DNA of 64,000 nucleotides from Methanocorpusculum sp. (GCA_017408885.1 JAFQTT010000003.1:1-64000); one strand, 5' to 3'. Positions 52,867 to 61,865 are shown, counted from the first letter of the stretch. The notes: generated by a model not told the origin, from the sequence alone. Numbers and translations are program-made.

Positions 52867-52897
52867 GTATCTATTTGCTCTGGAAGCAAATAGGTAC
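52867..52897 (+). promoter_or_regulatory. 13-bp hairpin directly upstream of cofC
   Basis: GTATCTATTTGCT (52867-52879) pairs with AGCAAATAGGTAC (52885-52897) around the loop CTGGA, 13 pairs with one G-T. It ends 3 nt before the cofC ATG and leaves no room for a Shine-Dalgarno. In RNA it would put the start codon at the foot of a stem; in DNA it could be an operator. No T-run follows, so a terminator is unlikely. Confidence 0.6.
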
Positions 52898-52900
52898 TAT

Positions 52901-53539
52901 ATGTATTTTCATGCCCTGATTCCCTTCCGGCCGGTTAACCCGAAGACCAGGCTGTCAGGTGTTTTATCCGAGGAGGAACGCGAAGAGTTTGCACAAGTCA
53001 TGCTCGGAGACGTTATTTATGCAGTCCGGAGAACAGGATGTACTGCTACTCTTCTCTGCACCTCCAAATACGAGTGCAGGGATGCACTGGTGGCCATTCG
53101 CCGTGAAGGATTAAATGAGGCAATCAACTGGGCTCTTCCGCAGTTTCACTGCCCGGCATTAATTATCATGTCAGATCTTCCAATGGTAACTCCGGGAAGC
53201 CTTCAGCGTGTGGTATCCACCAAGGCAGATTTAGCAATTGTCCCGGGACTTGGCGGAGGCACCAATATTCTCTTTATCAAAAACCCTGAGAAGTTCCATG
53301 TTGAATACTACGGATTCTCATTCCGCCGCCATTTAGAAATTGCAGAAGAGCTTGGAATGTCTGTTGAGATTATCGATTCAATGCGTATGTCAACAGATGT
53401 GGATGAACCGGCAGACCTTGTTGAACTGATGATTCATGGACATGGAAACGCCCGTGAATGGCTCTATAATCATGGATTTTCACTATCCACGGAATCAGGA
53501 CGCGTGAGAGTTGTTAGGGACGGTGTCGAAATTGCCTGA
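52901..53539 (+). CDS. cofC: 2-phospho-L-lactate guanylyltransferase
   Basis: A 212-residue nucleotidyltransferase of the CofC family: LIPFRPVNPKTRLSGVLSEE, the metal-binding SDLPMVTPGSLQRV, and VPGLGGGTNILFIKN. It makes lactyl-2-diphospho-5'-guanosine from 2-phospho-L-lactate and GTP (some relatives use phosphoenolpyruvate), the substrate of CofD. The gene end overlaps the TPR gene. The hairpin just upstream may control it. Confidence 0.94.
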   Translation: MYFHALIPFRPVNPKTRLSGVLSEEEREEFAQVMLGDVIYAVRRTGCTATLLCTSKYECRDALVAIRREGLNEAINWALPQFHCPALIIMSDLPMVTPGSLQRVVSTKADLAIVPGLGGGTNILFIKNPEKFHVEYYGFSFRRHLEIAEELGMSVEIIDSMRMSTDVDEPADLVELMIHGHGNAREWLYNHGFSLSTESGRVRVVRDGVEIA

Positions 53540-54377
53540 TAAAATCGAGGAAGCAGAAGACTTAGCGCTTGCCGGAAAGCTGGACGAAGCGGTTGTAAAA
53601 TATGATGAGGCAATCGCTGACGATGACAAAAACCCGCTCGCATATGTGGGCAAGGCATCGGTTATCAAAGCGCAGGGAAAGTTTAGCGAATGTGCAGAAG
53701 AGCTTGAGAAAGCCCTCTTAATTCTTCCAGAATGGAATGTTGCAAAGGAAGACGAGAAGAGATTTGCTGATTTCAAATCAATGCTTCATGTGTTAAAGGC
53801 AGAAGCACTCCTCTACGCGGACAATCCTGATGCAGCTTTTGCCGAACTTGACAAAGCAGATTCAGTCCGCGCGGCAGATGCAGCATCTTTGGTTGTCCGC
53901 GCAAACGCTCATGCACAGAAAAAAGAATGGGAAGAGGCTGGTAACTGTATCTACCGTGCAGAAGAATGGTGTTTCTTTAATGATGACTCGATGCTGACGC
54001 AGGTCTGGCTTACAAAAGTTCACTGCGCTCAGGAGGCAGGCGGAGTTTTTGCACCGCCCTATGCAGCAGAGATTTACAAATCAGGAAACTGGAGAATGCC
54101 TAAAGGAACAGCAGAAGAACTATTAGAGCGGGCTGGAAATCTCAGAAAAGAGGGACTCCTCTACGATGCGCTCCGATATTATGATGCCTGTCTTGCGGCA
54201 GAGCCGGCAGACAAAGCCCATGTGCTTTTCCTGAAAGGAATCGTCTTTGAGCAGCTCAAACGCTTCGATGATGCATACAGTACCTATGCAGATGCGCTCG
54301 CCGCAAATCCAACACAGGCGGAAGAGTTTACGATTCGCGTACGCTGGGCAAATACGAAGGCAATGAGAGGTGACTGA
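53523..54377 (+). CDS. TPR-repeat protein
   Basis: A protein of about 284 residues with tetratricopeptide repeats at the N-terminus (AEDLALAGKLDEAVVKYDEA; PLAYVGKASVIKAQGKFSEC), in the middle, and near the C-terminus (AHVLFLKGIVFEQLKRFDDA). TPR proteins act as scaffolds; the partner is unknown. The start is uncertain: GTG at 53523 and TTG at 53511 or 53532 are all in frame, and each overlaps the end of cofC. It overlaps the PsiE-like gene by 1 nt (TGATG), so the two probably work together. Confidence 0.82.
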   Translation: MSKLPDKIEEAEDLALAGKLDEAVVKYDEAIADDDKNPLAYVGKASVIKAQGKFSECAEELEKALLILPEWNVAKEDEKRFADFKSMLHVLKAEALLYADNPDAAFAELDKADSVRAADAASLVVRANAHAQKKEWEEAGNCIYRAEEWCFFNDDSMLTQVWLTKVHCAQEAGGVFAPPYAAEIYKSGNWRMPKGTAEELLERAGNLRKEGLLYDALRYYDACLAAEPADKAHVLFLKGIVFEQLKRFDDAYSTYADALAANPTQAEEFTIRVRWANTKAMRGD

Positions 54378-54874
54378 TGATAACAGTAGCTCAGCTTCGT
54401 GACTTTCTGGTAAAAGGGTGTTCTCTTGTTACCATCCTCATCTATCTCTTAATCGCAGCACTTCTTGTTGCAGCGGCAGTTGTTGGTGCAGTAGAATCGA
54501 TTCAGCTCTTAAAAGCAGCGGCAGCCATGCCGACACAAGAGACACTCACCGCAGCACTCCAGTCAATTCTCTTAATCATCGTTATTGCGACATTAATCGA
54601 CATGGTGAGATCCTATGTGACCTTCGGCAGAGTCCTGGTCCGCCCGATTTTAATCGCAGGTATTACAACAATGGTTCGCCGGCTTCTTGTCGCATCCCCG
54701 TCATTTCTGGATGTCATCGGCATCACGATAGTTATCCTTGGTCTGACCGTCGCTATGATTTACTTAGGCCGTGAAGACAGAACGGTTACAAAGTTCTTAA
54801 GCGGTGAAAAAGACGCGGCAAATATTGAAAATGAAGCAGCAAAAGCCGGCGAGCCGGAATCTGCATCCAAATAA
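54377..54874 (+). CDS. PsiE-like membrane protein
   Basis: A 165-residue protein with four membrane segments (about residues 18-42, 60-76, 88-102 and 112-130). It resembles the phosphate-starvation-inducible PsiE family, with TFGRVLVRPILIAGITTMVR between helices. The tail after residue 130 is charged and probably cytoplasmic. Function is unknown. It is the last gene of the cofC-TPR run and ends with a T-run just before the convergent metallo-hydrolase gene. Confidence 0.7.
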   Translation: MITVAQLRDFLVKGCSLVTILIYLLIAALLVAAAVVGAVESIQLLKAAAAMPTQETLTAALQSILLIIVIATLIDMVRSYVTFGRVLVRPILIAGITTMVRRLLVASPSFLDVIGITIVILGLTVAMIYLGREDRTVTKFLSGEKDAANIENEAAKAGEPESASK

Positions 54875-54882
54875 CTTTTTTT

Positions 54883-55725
54883 TCAGATAGAGATACGCAC
54901 CATTCTCTTCTCGCGATATTCAGGAAGCTGGTCTGAGACATAAATCACGCATCCGCTTTCGCGAACTGCATCTTCTGCTTTCTCGCGTGCAAGGTTTGGG
55001 CGGTTGTAGTTTTCCGACAAATGGGCGAGAGCAACACAGCCTACATGGTCTTTTAGAACCGAGAGAGTTTTTGACGAGGCCTCGTTTGATAAGTGACCGT
55101 CTTCTCTGATTCTGTCCTTTAAGTAGCGCGGGTAAACCCGTTTTACTGCACAGTCGCCTCCGCAGGAAGCACCGCAAAGCCTGCACATTTTGCATGCAGG
55201 GAAGCGGTCGGTCTTCATGGCCTCTTCTGAGTAATTGCTCTCGAGAACAACAGCATCACAGGAACAAAGCGCTGTCATCATAGAGTCTGAGACAGTATGC
55301 GTATCAAGACACACTCCAATTCTTGAATCTCCATCCTCGATAATGAATCCTGTAGGTTCTGCCGCATCGTGATATGTTCTAAAAGAGGTAACAGTCAGTG
55401 TACCGAAATCAACACCGATTCTGTCATGCATGAGAATCTTATCAGCAGACTGGGAAAGCACACCACTTTTCTGCATCGCAGAAAGTGTCCCGCCTGATGC
55501 CGCAGCCGGAATCTTTGCAGCCTTTAGAAATGCCTTTGCCGAGCGTACGTGGTCTGCGTGTTCGTGCGTCACACAAAGAGCACGCACTGTTTCGGCAGGG
55601 ATGCGATACTCCTCAAGCGTCCGCTTCAGATATCCGATACCCGCATCTATAACTACGGCATCACTGCCGTTTCCGATGTAGATACAATTTCCTTTGCTCC
55701 CGCTTGCTAAGAGTACACAATCCAT
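54883..55725 (-). CDS. Metallo-beta-lactamase-fold protein (YycJ/WalJ-like) with Cys-rich insert
   Basis: A 280-residue MBL hydrolase of the YycJ type: LLASGSKGNCIYIG, metal motif THEHADHVRS, VVLESNYSEEAM and GHLSNEASSK, with ALAHLSENYNRP near the end. Between LESNYSEEAMKTDRFPA and the GHLSN motif is an insert with Cys178, Cys181, Cys184, Cys188 and Cys192. The first four fit CX2CX2CX3C, the spacing of ferredoxin-type [4Fe-4S] sites. The family includes nucleases; cluster binding is inference. Confidence 0.85.
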   Translation of the reverse strand: MDCVLLASGSKGNCIYIGNGSDAVVIDAGIGYLKRTLEEYRIPAETVRALCVTHEHADHVRSAKAFLKAAKIPAAASGGTLSAMQKSGVLSQSADKILMHDRIGVDFGTLTVTSFRTYHDAAEPTGFIIEDGDSRIGVCLDTHTVSDSMMTALCSCDAVVLESNYSEEAMKTDRFPACKMCRLCGASCGGDCAVKRVYPRYLKDRIREDGHLSNEASSKTLSVLKDHVGCVALAHLSENYNRPNLAREKAEDAVRESGCVIYVSDQLPEYREKRMVRISI

Positions 55726-55792
55726 TTATGATATGTTGGTGCTTGAAGAAGAAATACCCGCGCTAAATTATTCTTCAAGACTTGAATTGGCT

Positions 55793-56200
55793 TTAACCCT
55801 TGAACACAAAAGTTCCGGTGTACAAAGTCTGAACCGTCCCGTCATCAAAGCTTGCCGCAATACTTACCGTCTGGCGCCCGACAGCTCCAAGACTAAATTT
55901 AGGATCTGATGTATACGGCTTTCCAACAAGCGGGTTTGACACAGAGATTACAGCCTCCTCTGTACCAGACACATAGACGGTCAACTTTTCCACATACTCA
56001 GCATCAGCCCCTCCGACAACAGTTACCACAGGCAAAGTTCCTGCGTCGTTCAAAGTTACAACAGCCGATACAGACTTTACCGTCCCGATATTTCCAGCCA
56101 TCGGGATAACTGTCGATGCAACAACCGCTGCTAAGACGACAACTATAGCCACGAGAAGAATTGTGGCCACAACAGGAGATACCGCATCATCAGAACTCAT
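55793..56200 (-). CDS. Type IV pilin-like secreted protein
   Basis: A 135-residue protein with a short charged N-terminus MSSDDAVSPVVATILLVAIV, the class III signal of archaeal pilins in which the prepilin peptidase cuts before the hydrophobic helix. A beta-rich extracellular part follows. It matches the archaeal pilin N-terminal (DUF1628-type) pattern. No assembly ATPase or other pilin gene lies nearby, so it uses machinery encoded elsewhere. A TATA-like CACTAAATATCC lies about 35 nt upstream. Confidence 0.85.
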   Translation of the reverse strand: MSSDDAVSPVVATILLVAIVVVLAAVVASTVIPMAGNIGTVKSVSAVVTLNDAGTLPVVTVVGGADAEYVEKLTVYVSGTEEAVISVSNPLVGKPYTSDPKFSLGAVGRQTVSIAASFDDGTVQTLYTGTFVFKG

Positions 56201-56263
56201 AATTTTTAATTATCCGTTCAGCAATTTAAGGATATTTAGTGTCAAAATGTGCACAAAAAAGAG

Positions 56264-57361
56264 TTAATGAAGCCTGGAGACCTCATCAAGGAAGGTCTCG
56301 ACAACATCACGCGTTACATGCGGCATCATAACAAATCTCATATGTCCTGCCCGCGTTCTGGAAACCTTCCAGCCCTCCGGAATATCTGCCGCATAAAATG
56401 ATGCGAGGTTTAGTACAGGATTTAGCACCTTTTTGTACCCAAAAGCCTCCATCCCGGAAACAAGACGTCTTGTATTTTCAAGACATCCAGACACAATATC
56501 ACGGAATCCCTCGCGTCCAAGATACTTAAGGACAGCATAAGCGCCTGCAACATCAGCTCCGGGGCGCGTGCCTGTCAAAGTAAATGAGGTCTTCATCGTA
56601 AGATACGGTGAATCAACACTTAGAAGTTTTAAGTGTTCAGGCTCTCTGATGAGAAAAGTTCCGCACGGGATTGTACTCATCCCCATCTTATGCGGATCAA
56701 GAGTAATTGATGACACCCCGTCAATTTCGAAATCGAAGGGCACTGGATTTTTCATAAACGGAATTACCAGACCTCCAAATGCAGCATCCACGTGACACCA
56801 GATATCATTTTCCAAGGCGATAGAGGACACAGATTTCACATCATCGATAACACCATACTCCGTAGTTCCCGCAACACATGCTACAGCAATCGTATTTTTA
56901 TCCACAAGCTCTGCCATCTTCCCAGTATCAACGGTAAAGCTTCCCTCTTTGTATGGTGCCATTCTCATCTCAACTCCTAAGATATCACTTGTTTTGTCAA
57001 ACGAGAAGTGGGCAGATTTGGGAACCACAATATTTGGTTTGTCAGTTGGATGCAGTTTTTTTGCGATGCGAACCGCCTGAAGATTCGATTCAGTACCGCC
57101 TGATGTTGCATATCCGCCAATATCTTTTCCGTGAAGAAGACATCCAAGATCTGAAATCAGCCTTCGCTCAATCTCAGCAGTTCCTGGATAAAGCCCGGGG
57201 TCTCCAAGATTTGTTGACGCAAAATACTTGTGGACCTCAAGAGCAATTTTGTGCGGAACAGTACACATCGAACTGAAAATCCTCTCATGCGGCACATCAC
57301 GTGCACGATATCCGGCAAGCAGAGACAGCACCTCTTCCCTGCTGCATCCAATCTCATCCAT
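56264..57361 (-). CDS. mfnA: L-tyrosine decarboxylase MfnA (methanofuran biosynthesis)
   Basis: A 365-residue group II PLP decarboxylase. It includes GYATSGGTESNLQAVRIAKK, WCHVDAAFGGLVIPF and the PLP lysine in TLDPHKMGMS. Archaeal MfnA makes tyramine from tyrosine for methanofuran; some homologues decarboxylate aspartate to beta-alanine for coenzyme A. CAAAGGAG precedes the ATG. It is preceded by the carB terminator, so it has its own promoter. Confidence 0.94.
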   Translation of the reverse strand: MDEIGCSREEVLSLLAGYRARDVPHERIFSSMCTVPHKIALEVHKYFASTNLGDPGLYPGTAEIERRLISDLGCLLHGKDIGGYATSGGTESNLQAVRIAKKLHPTDKPNIVVPKSAHFSFDKTSDILGVEMRMAPYKEGSFTVDTGKMAELVDKNTIAVACVAGTTEYGVIDDVKSVSSIALENDIWCHVDAAFGGLVIPFMKNPVPFDFEIDGVSSITLDPHKMGMSTIPCGTFLIREPEHLKLLSVDSPYLTMKTSFTLTGTRPGADVAGAYAVLKYLGREGFRDIVSGCLENTRRLVSGMEAFGYKKVLNPVLNLASFYAADIPEGWKVSRTRAGHMRFVMMPHVTRDVVETFLDEVSRLH

Positions 57362-57404
57362 ATGTTACAAAGTATAGGGGCTCCTTTGTATTTTAGATTT
57401 GGGA

Positions 57405-57432
57405 TTAAAAAAAGGAAAAGTCCCAAAGGGAC
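57405..57432 (-). terminator. Hairpin plus T-run terminator after carB
   Basis: On the minus strand GTCCC-TTT-GGGAC is followed by TTTTCCTTTTTTTAATC, the pattern of a bacterial-type intrinsic terminator. It starts 5 nt after the carB stop (57438) and separates carAB from mfnA. Confidence 0.75.
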
Positions 57433-57437
57433 GGTAT

Positions 57438-60400
57438 TTACTGATATTCCGAGTGATAGTGTGACAGAGGCTCAATAGTTATCGGATTCTTCTTCATAGA
57501 TTCGATAGCAAGAGCTGCCGCCTCTGCACCAAAGATGGTTGTAACATACGGAATAGAGTAGTCGATTGTTGCTCTCATCATCTGGAAGTGGTCGGCACGT
57601 GCATTCTTGTCACCTGGCGTGTTGATGACTAAATCAACGTCTGCTCCGCGAATCATGTCGATGATGTTTGGAGAGCCTTCCTGAACTTTGCGAACCAGAG
57701 ACATCGGGACACCGTTGTTTTCCATGTAGCGGACAGTGCCGACAGTTCCGTAGAGTGTAAATCCTAAGTCATGGAGCTTCTTTGCAATCGGCAGAATTTC
57801 AGGTTTCTGGGAATCTGTAACCGAGATAAATACATTGCCTGCAAGCGGCAGAGTGTTGTCTGCAGCCTGGGATGCCTTGTAGAATGCACGGCCAAAGTCA
57901 TAGTCGATACCAATAACTTCTCCCGTACTCTTCATCTCAGGACCGAGGATTGGGTCAACACCCGGGAGCTTGGAGAACGGCAGCAGAACTTCCTTGACTG
58001 CAACGTGCTTAATCTCCTTTTCCTGGTATCCAAGCTCGGAAAGCTTCTTTCCAAGCATGACTTTAGCTGCAATCTTTGCAAGCGGGACACCTGTGGCTTT
58101 GGAGACGAACGGAACGGTTCTGCTGGCACGCGGGTTTGCCTCAAGGACATAGATTGTTCCGTCGTGGAGTGCGTACTGGATGTTGATTAATCCGATGACG
58201 TTTAAGGAAAGAGCAATCTTTCTGGTGTACTCTTTAACGGTCTCAATCTGCTCAGGGGTTAAGGTCTGGGCTGGAAGAACACATGCAGAATCACCGGAGT
58301 GGACACCTGCTTCTTCGATGTGTTCCATAACACCGCCGATTAAAACCTGTTCGCCGTCACATACAGCATCGACATCCAGTTCGGTTGCGTTGTCAAGATA
58401 GCGGTCGATTAAAACCGGGTGAGTGTTGGAAACACGAACTGCCTCTTTGATGTAGGTCTGGAGCTGAAGTTCATCATGGACTAACTCCATTGCGCGTCCT
58501 CCAAGAACATAGCTTGGGCGGACTAAGACCGGGTATCCGATTCTTGCTGCGATATCGTATGCTTCCTTCTCGGAGTATGCAGAACCGTTTGCCGGAGACG
58601 GGATGCAGTCTTTTTCTAAGAGAACGCTGAAACGGTTTCTATCCTCTGCAATATCCATGTTGTCCGGAGCAGTTCCAAGAACCTTGGTCTTTAGGCCGAA
58701 GTGCTTGAGTTCTTCCTGAATCGGGATTGCAAGGTTTACAGAGTTCTGACCTCCGAACTGGACGATAACTCCGTCATAGTCACCTTTTCTTAAGATATGG
58801 ACAACATCTTCAAGCTGCATCGGCTCGAAGTAGAGGCGGTCTGAGGTGTCGAAATCAGTAGATACAGTTTCCGGGTTGTTGTTTACGATGTGTACCTCGA
58901 CTCCTTCCTCGCGCATGGACTGGACTGCGTGAACCGTACAGTAATCAAACTCAATACCCTGTCCGATACGGATTGCACCGGAACCAAGGATTAAGACCTT
59001 CTTCTTGTCAGAGACGGTCAGTTCACACTCGTCCTCCCAGGTGGAGTAGTAGTACGGAGTCTTTGCAGGGAACTCAGCAGAACAAGTGTCGACCATCTTG
59101 TAAGTCGGAAGACCGACTAAGCTTTCGACACGGTAGATATTCCATCCGGTAAGCTCATGAATCTCGGATGTGGAGAAGCCGAACTTCTTTGCGCTGATGA
59201 CAAGCTCATCGGTCGGATGGGTTTTGAGGTCATTTTCCATCTGGACGATGTTTTTAATCTTCTCGAGGAAGAACGGCTCAATCTGGGTTAAGGCATAGAC
59301 ATCGTCTACGGTCATGCCGATTCTGAAGGCATCAAAGAGTGTCGGGAATCTCTCGTCGGTCGGGCGGGAGAGAATCATCTTAATCTCGCTGATGTCGGTG
59401 TGCTGGGTGATGTCGGTATCAAGGGAGCGAAGTGCCTTCTTGAATCCTTCCTCAACGGTTCTGCCGATAGCCATGACTTCACCCGTACTCTTCATGGCTG
59501 TGGTTAAGGTTCTGTCTGCGGTCTTGAATTTGTCAAATGGCCAGCGGGCAACTTTGACGACAACGTAGTCTACAGCAGGCTCGAAACATGCCGGAGTACA
59601 TCCGGTAACCGAGTTGTCAATCTCATCAAGGCGTAATCCGATAGCGATTTTTGCGGCGACACGTGCAATCGGGTATCCTGTGGCTTTCGATGCGAGAGCA
59701 GATGAACGGGAAACACGCGGGTTGACTTCGATAATTCTGTAGTCACCGTCTTTGAATGCCATCTGGATGTTGCATCCGCCCTGAACATTTAATGCGCGGA
59801 TGATTTTGATGGCTGCTCTTCTCATGACACCGAACTCGTCAGCGGTTAAAGTCTGGATTGGAGCGACGACGACAGATTCTCCGGTATGTACTCCCATCGG
59901 ATCGACGTTTTCCATGCTGCAGATGATGATACAGGTATCACTTGCATCACGCATGACCTCAAACTCAATCTCGTTCCAGCCTTTGACGGACTCTTCGATT
60001 AAGACCTGGTGAACACGGGATTTGGTTAAGCCGTGCTCAACGATTTTCTTCAGTTCGTCTTTGGTGTTTGCAACGCCTCCGCCGGCACCTCCAAGGGTGT
60101 ATGCAGGGCGGATGATTGCCGGAAGGCCGACTTCGTTGTAGGCTTCTTCAAGCTGAGCGATGTCGGTTAAGATGAAACTCTTCGGGACCGGCTCTCCGAT
60201 GTCAATCATGAGCTTTTTGAAGAGGTCGCGGTCTTCTCCGTGGTAGATTGCATCAAGCGGAGTTCCAAGAATCTGGACGCCTTCTAAGGCACCCATTTCG
60301 TAGAGTTCGGCAGTCAGGTTTAATCCGGTCTGACCGCCCATACCGGATAAGATTCCATCCGGCTTTTCCTTTTTGATAATCTCGGCGATAATTTCTGCTT

Positions 60401-60608
60401 TGAGCGGTTCGACGTAGACGCGGTCTGCAGTTTCGACATCGGTCTGAATAGTTGCCGGATTGGAGTTGACGAGGACGACTTCGATTCCTTCCTCACGGAC
60501 AGCCTTACATGCCTGACTTCCTGCGTAGTCGAATTCTGCGGCCTGTCCAATCTGAATCGGTCCGGAACCGATTAAGAGAACTTTTTTGAGTGTTGGGTTT
60601 TTAGGCAT
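57438..60608 (-). CDS. carB: Carbamoyl-phosphate synthase large subunit
   Basis: A 1056-residue CarB with two homologous ATP-grasp halves: N-terminal VLLIGSGPIQIGQAAEFDYA and its partner VLILGSGAIRIGQGIEFDYC near residue 550. The C-terminal MGS-like allosteric domain follows (FISVTDSQKPEILPIAKKL). Length is normal. It joins bicarbonate, ammonia and two ATP to carbamoyl phosphate for arginine and pyrimidines. I choose the ATG at 60608 (MPKNPTLKKV), which overlaps carA by 8 nt; a longer reading has no family support. Confidence 0.97.
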   Translation of the reverse strand: MPKNPTLKKVLLIGSGPIQIGQAAEFDYAGSQACKAVREEGIEVVLVNSNPATIQTDVETADRVYVEPLKAEIIAEIIKKEKPDGILSGMGGQTGLNLTAELYEMGALEGVQILGTPLDAIYHGEDRDLFKKLMIDIGEPVPKSFILTDIAQLEEAYNEVGLPAIIRPAYTLGGAGGGVANTKDELKKIVEHGLTKSRVHQVLIEESVKGWNEIEFEVMRDASDTCIIICSMENVDPMGVHTGESVVVAPIQTLTADEFGVMRRAAIKIIRALNVQGGCNIQMAFKDGDYRIIEVNPRVSRSSALASKATGYPIARVAAKIAIGLRLDEIDNSVTGCTPACFEPAVDYVVVKVARWPFDKFKTADRTLTTAMKSTGEVMAIGRTVEEGFKKALRSLDTDITQHTDISEIKMILSRPTDERFPTLFDAFRIGMTVDDVYALTQIEPFFLEKIKNIVQMENDLKTHPTDELVISAKKFGFSTSEIHELTGWNIYRVESLVGLPTYKMVDTCSAEFPAKTPYYYSTWEDECELTVSDKKKVLILGSGAIRIGQGIEFDYCTVHAVQSMREEGVEVHIVNNNPETVSTDFDTSDRLYFEPMQLEDVVHILRKGDYDGVIVQFGGQNSVNLAIPIQEELKHFGLKTKVLGTAPDNMDIAEDRNRFSVLLEKDCIPSPANGSAYSEKEAYDIAARIGYPVLVRPSYVLGGRAMELVHDELQLQTYIKEAVRVSNTHPVLIDRYLDNATELDVDAVCDGEQVLIGGVMEHIEEAGVHSGDSACVLPAQTLTPEQIETVKEYTRKIALSLNVIGLINIQYALHDGTIYVLEANPRASRTVPFVSKATGVPLAKIAAKVMLGKKLSELGYQEKEIKHVAVKEVLLPFSKLPGVDPILGPEMKSTGEVIGIDYDFGRAFYKASQAADNTLPLAGNVFISVTDSQKPEILPIAKKLHDLGFTLYGTVGTVRYMENNGVPMSLVRKVQEGSPNIIDMIRGADVDLVINTPGDKNARADHFQMMRATIDYSIPYVTTIFGAEAAALAIESMKKNPITIEPLSHYHSEYQ

Positions 60609-61662
60609 CTGGGATTCCTCTGTACATGATGTCGTAGATTGGTTTTTCCGCGCCGTCATACATTGCATCGTGCTCAGGCTGGAACTGCACACAGGTGATT
60701 CCAAGGTCTGTGTTCTCGAATCCTTCAAGAGTACCGTCGTTTGCGTTTATACAGGTGACAGCACATCCTTCAGGAAGAGAGTCTGCTTTGACCGCATATC
60801 CATGGCTCTGGAAGGTGACAGCAACAGTACCATCACTGAACTTAACCGGCTGAGAGGCACCTCTGTGTCCTAGTTTGAGTTTTTCGAACTCTGCACCAAG
60901 GGCTGCTGCGATAATTTCAGAACCCATGCAGATTCCCTGTACAGGAATTGTTCCAAGGATGTCTTTGACAGTTGAGATTGCCTTCGGTGCTGCAAGCGGG
61001 TATCCCGGACCGTTGGTTACAAAGAGTGCATCCGGTTTGTTTTCGAGGATTACGTCTGCTGTGGTTCCGTACGGATAGACGTATAAGTCTGCTCCGCGCT
61101 TTTGTAAGCTCTGGAATACAGATTTTTTGCATCCTAAGTCAAGGACTGCAATCTTTTTGCCGGTACCTTCGATGCGGTATGCTTCATCGCAGGTTACTGC
61201 CGGGATTAATTCACGGGTTTCCTGAACAGGGGAAGCGCGGGCTAAAGCAACTGCTGCTTCTCCATCGTCAGAGCCGGTGATTACAGCAGCCCTCATGACT
61301 CCTTCTTCACGGAGTTTGATTGTGAGGCGTCTGGTGTCGATTCCTTCGATGCCTATTAAGCCGTTTTCCTCGAAGAATGAGGATAAAGTCGGCTGATGTT
61401 TTGGCTGAGTACAAAGCTCGCGGACGATAGTTCCTGCTGCGTGAACTTTCGAGCTTTGAAGCTGGTCTTTATTTGCCCCGTAGTTTCCAACGAGAGGATA
61501 ACCGAACATTAAAAGCTGTCCAGATACTCCCGGGTCGCTTAAGGCTTCCATGTATCCGTTGGATGCAAGGTTTACTATCAGCTCACCGGATGCCTGGCCT
61601 TCCACGCCAAAACCAGTTCCTGTGAGGATAGTTCCGTCTTCAAGTCCTAAGACCGCTTTCAT
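60601..61662 (-). CDS. carA: Carbamoyl-phosphate synthase small subunit with altered glutaminase site
   Basis: A 353-residue CarA: N-terminal domain with GTGFGVEGQASGELIVN and a class I glutaminase domain. The nucleophile Cys235 is kept in GICMGSE, but the usual GICLGHQ reads Ser238-Glu239, and the catalytic His of the HPE motif is Gln318 (VQFQPEHDAM). NGPGDP also reads NGPGYP. The triad thus lacks its histidine, so glutamine hydrolysis is doubtful and free ammonia may be used. The ATG at 61662 is chosen; it overlaps carB by 8 nt. Confidence 0.92.
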   Translation of the reverse strand: MKAVLGLEDGTILTGTGFGVEGQASGELIVNLASNGYMEALSDPGVSGQLLMFGYPLVGNYGANKDQLQSSKVHAAGTIVRELCTQPKHQPTLSSFFEENGLIGIEGIDTRRLTIKLREEGVMRAAVITGSDDGEAAVALARASPVQETRELIPAVTCDEAYRIEGTGKKIAVLDLGCKKSVFQSLQKRGADLYVYPYGTTADVILENKPDALFVTNGPGYPLAAPKAISTVKDILGTIPVQGICMGSEIIAAALGAEFEKLKLGHRGASQPVKFSDGTVAVTFQSHGYAVKADSLPEGCAVTCINANDGTLEGFENTDLGITCVQFQPEHDAMYDGAEKPIYDIMYRGIPDA

Positions 61663-61865
61663 AGTAAATACCAAACATATTTATTTATTCGGAGGGATAA
61701 TAAGGCTATTCTCTGATAAGAATATAGTATGATTCATTAAATATGATTTCGCTGAGAATACACAATATATATTATAAAATCACAATAGTTTTGTCTGCAT
61801 GTTTTATATACAAGTCACACGATCGTGTGCATTAAAAAAAGAAGAGTATTGAAAATCTATGAAAA
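61663..61865. promoter_or_regulatory. carA promoter and leader region
   Basis: This 203-nt gap holds a TATA box on the minus strand, TGTATATAAAACATG (61799-61813 region), 140 nt before the carA ATG, and other TATA-like stretches (TATAATATATATTG near 61765-61780). A perfect 14-bp palindrome, CACACGATCGTGTG (61816-61829), lies directly upstream of the first TATA box. TATTCTC and GAGAATA (near 61712-61718 and 61753-61759) could pair in a leader. On the minus strand a T-run (about 61832-61840) ends the upstream gene. Confidence 0.5.
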
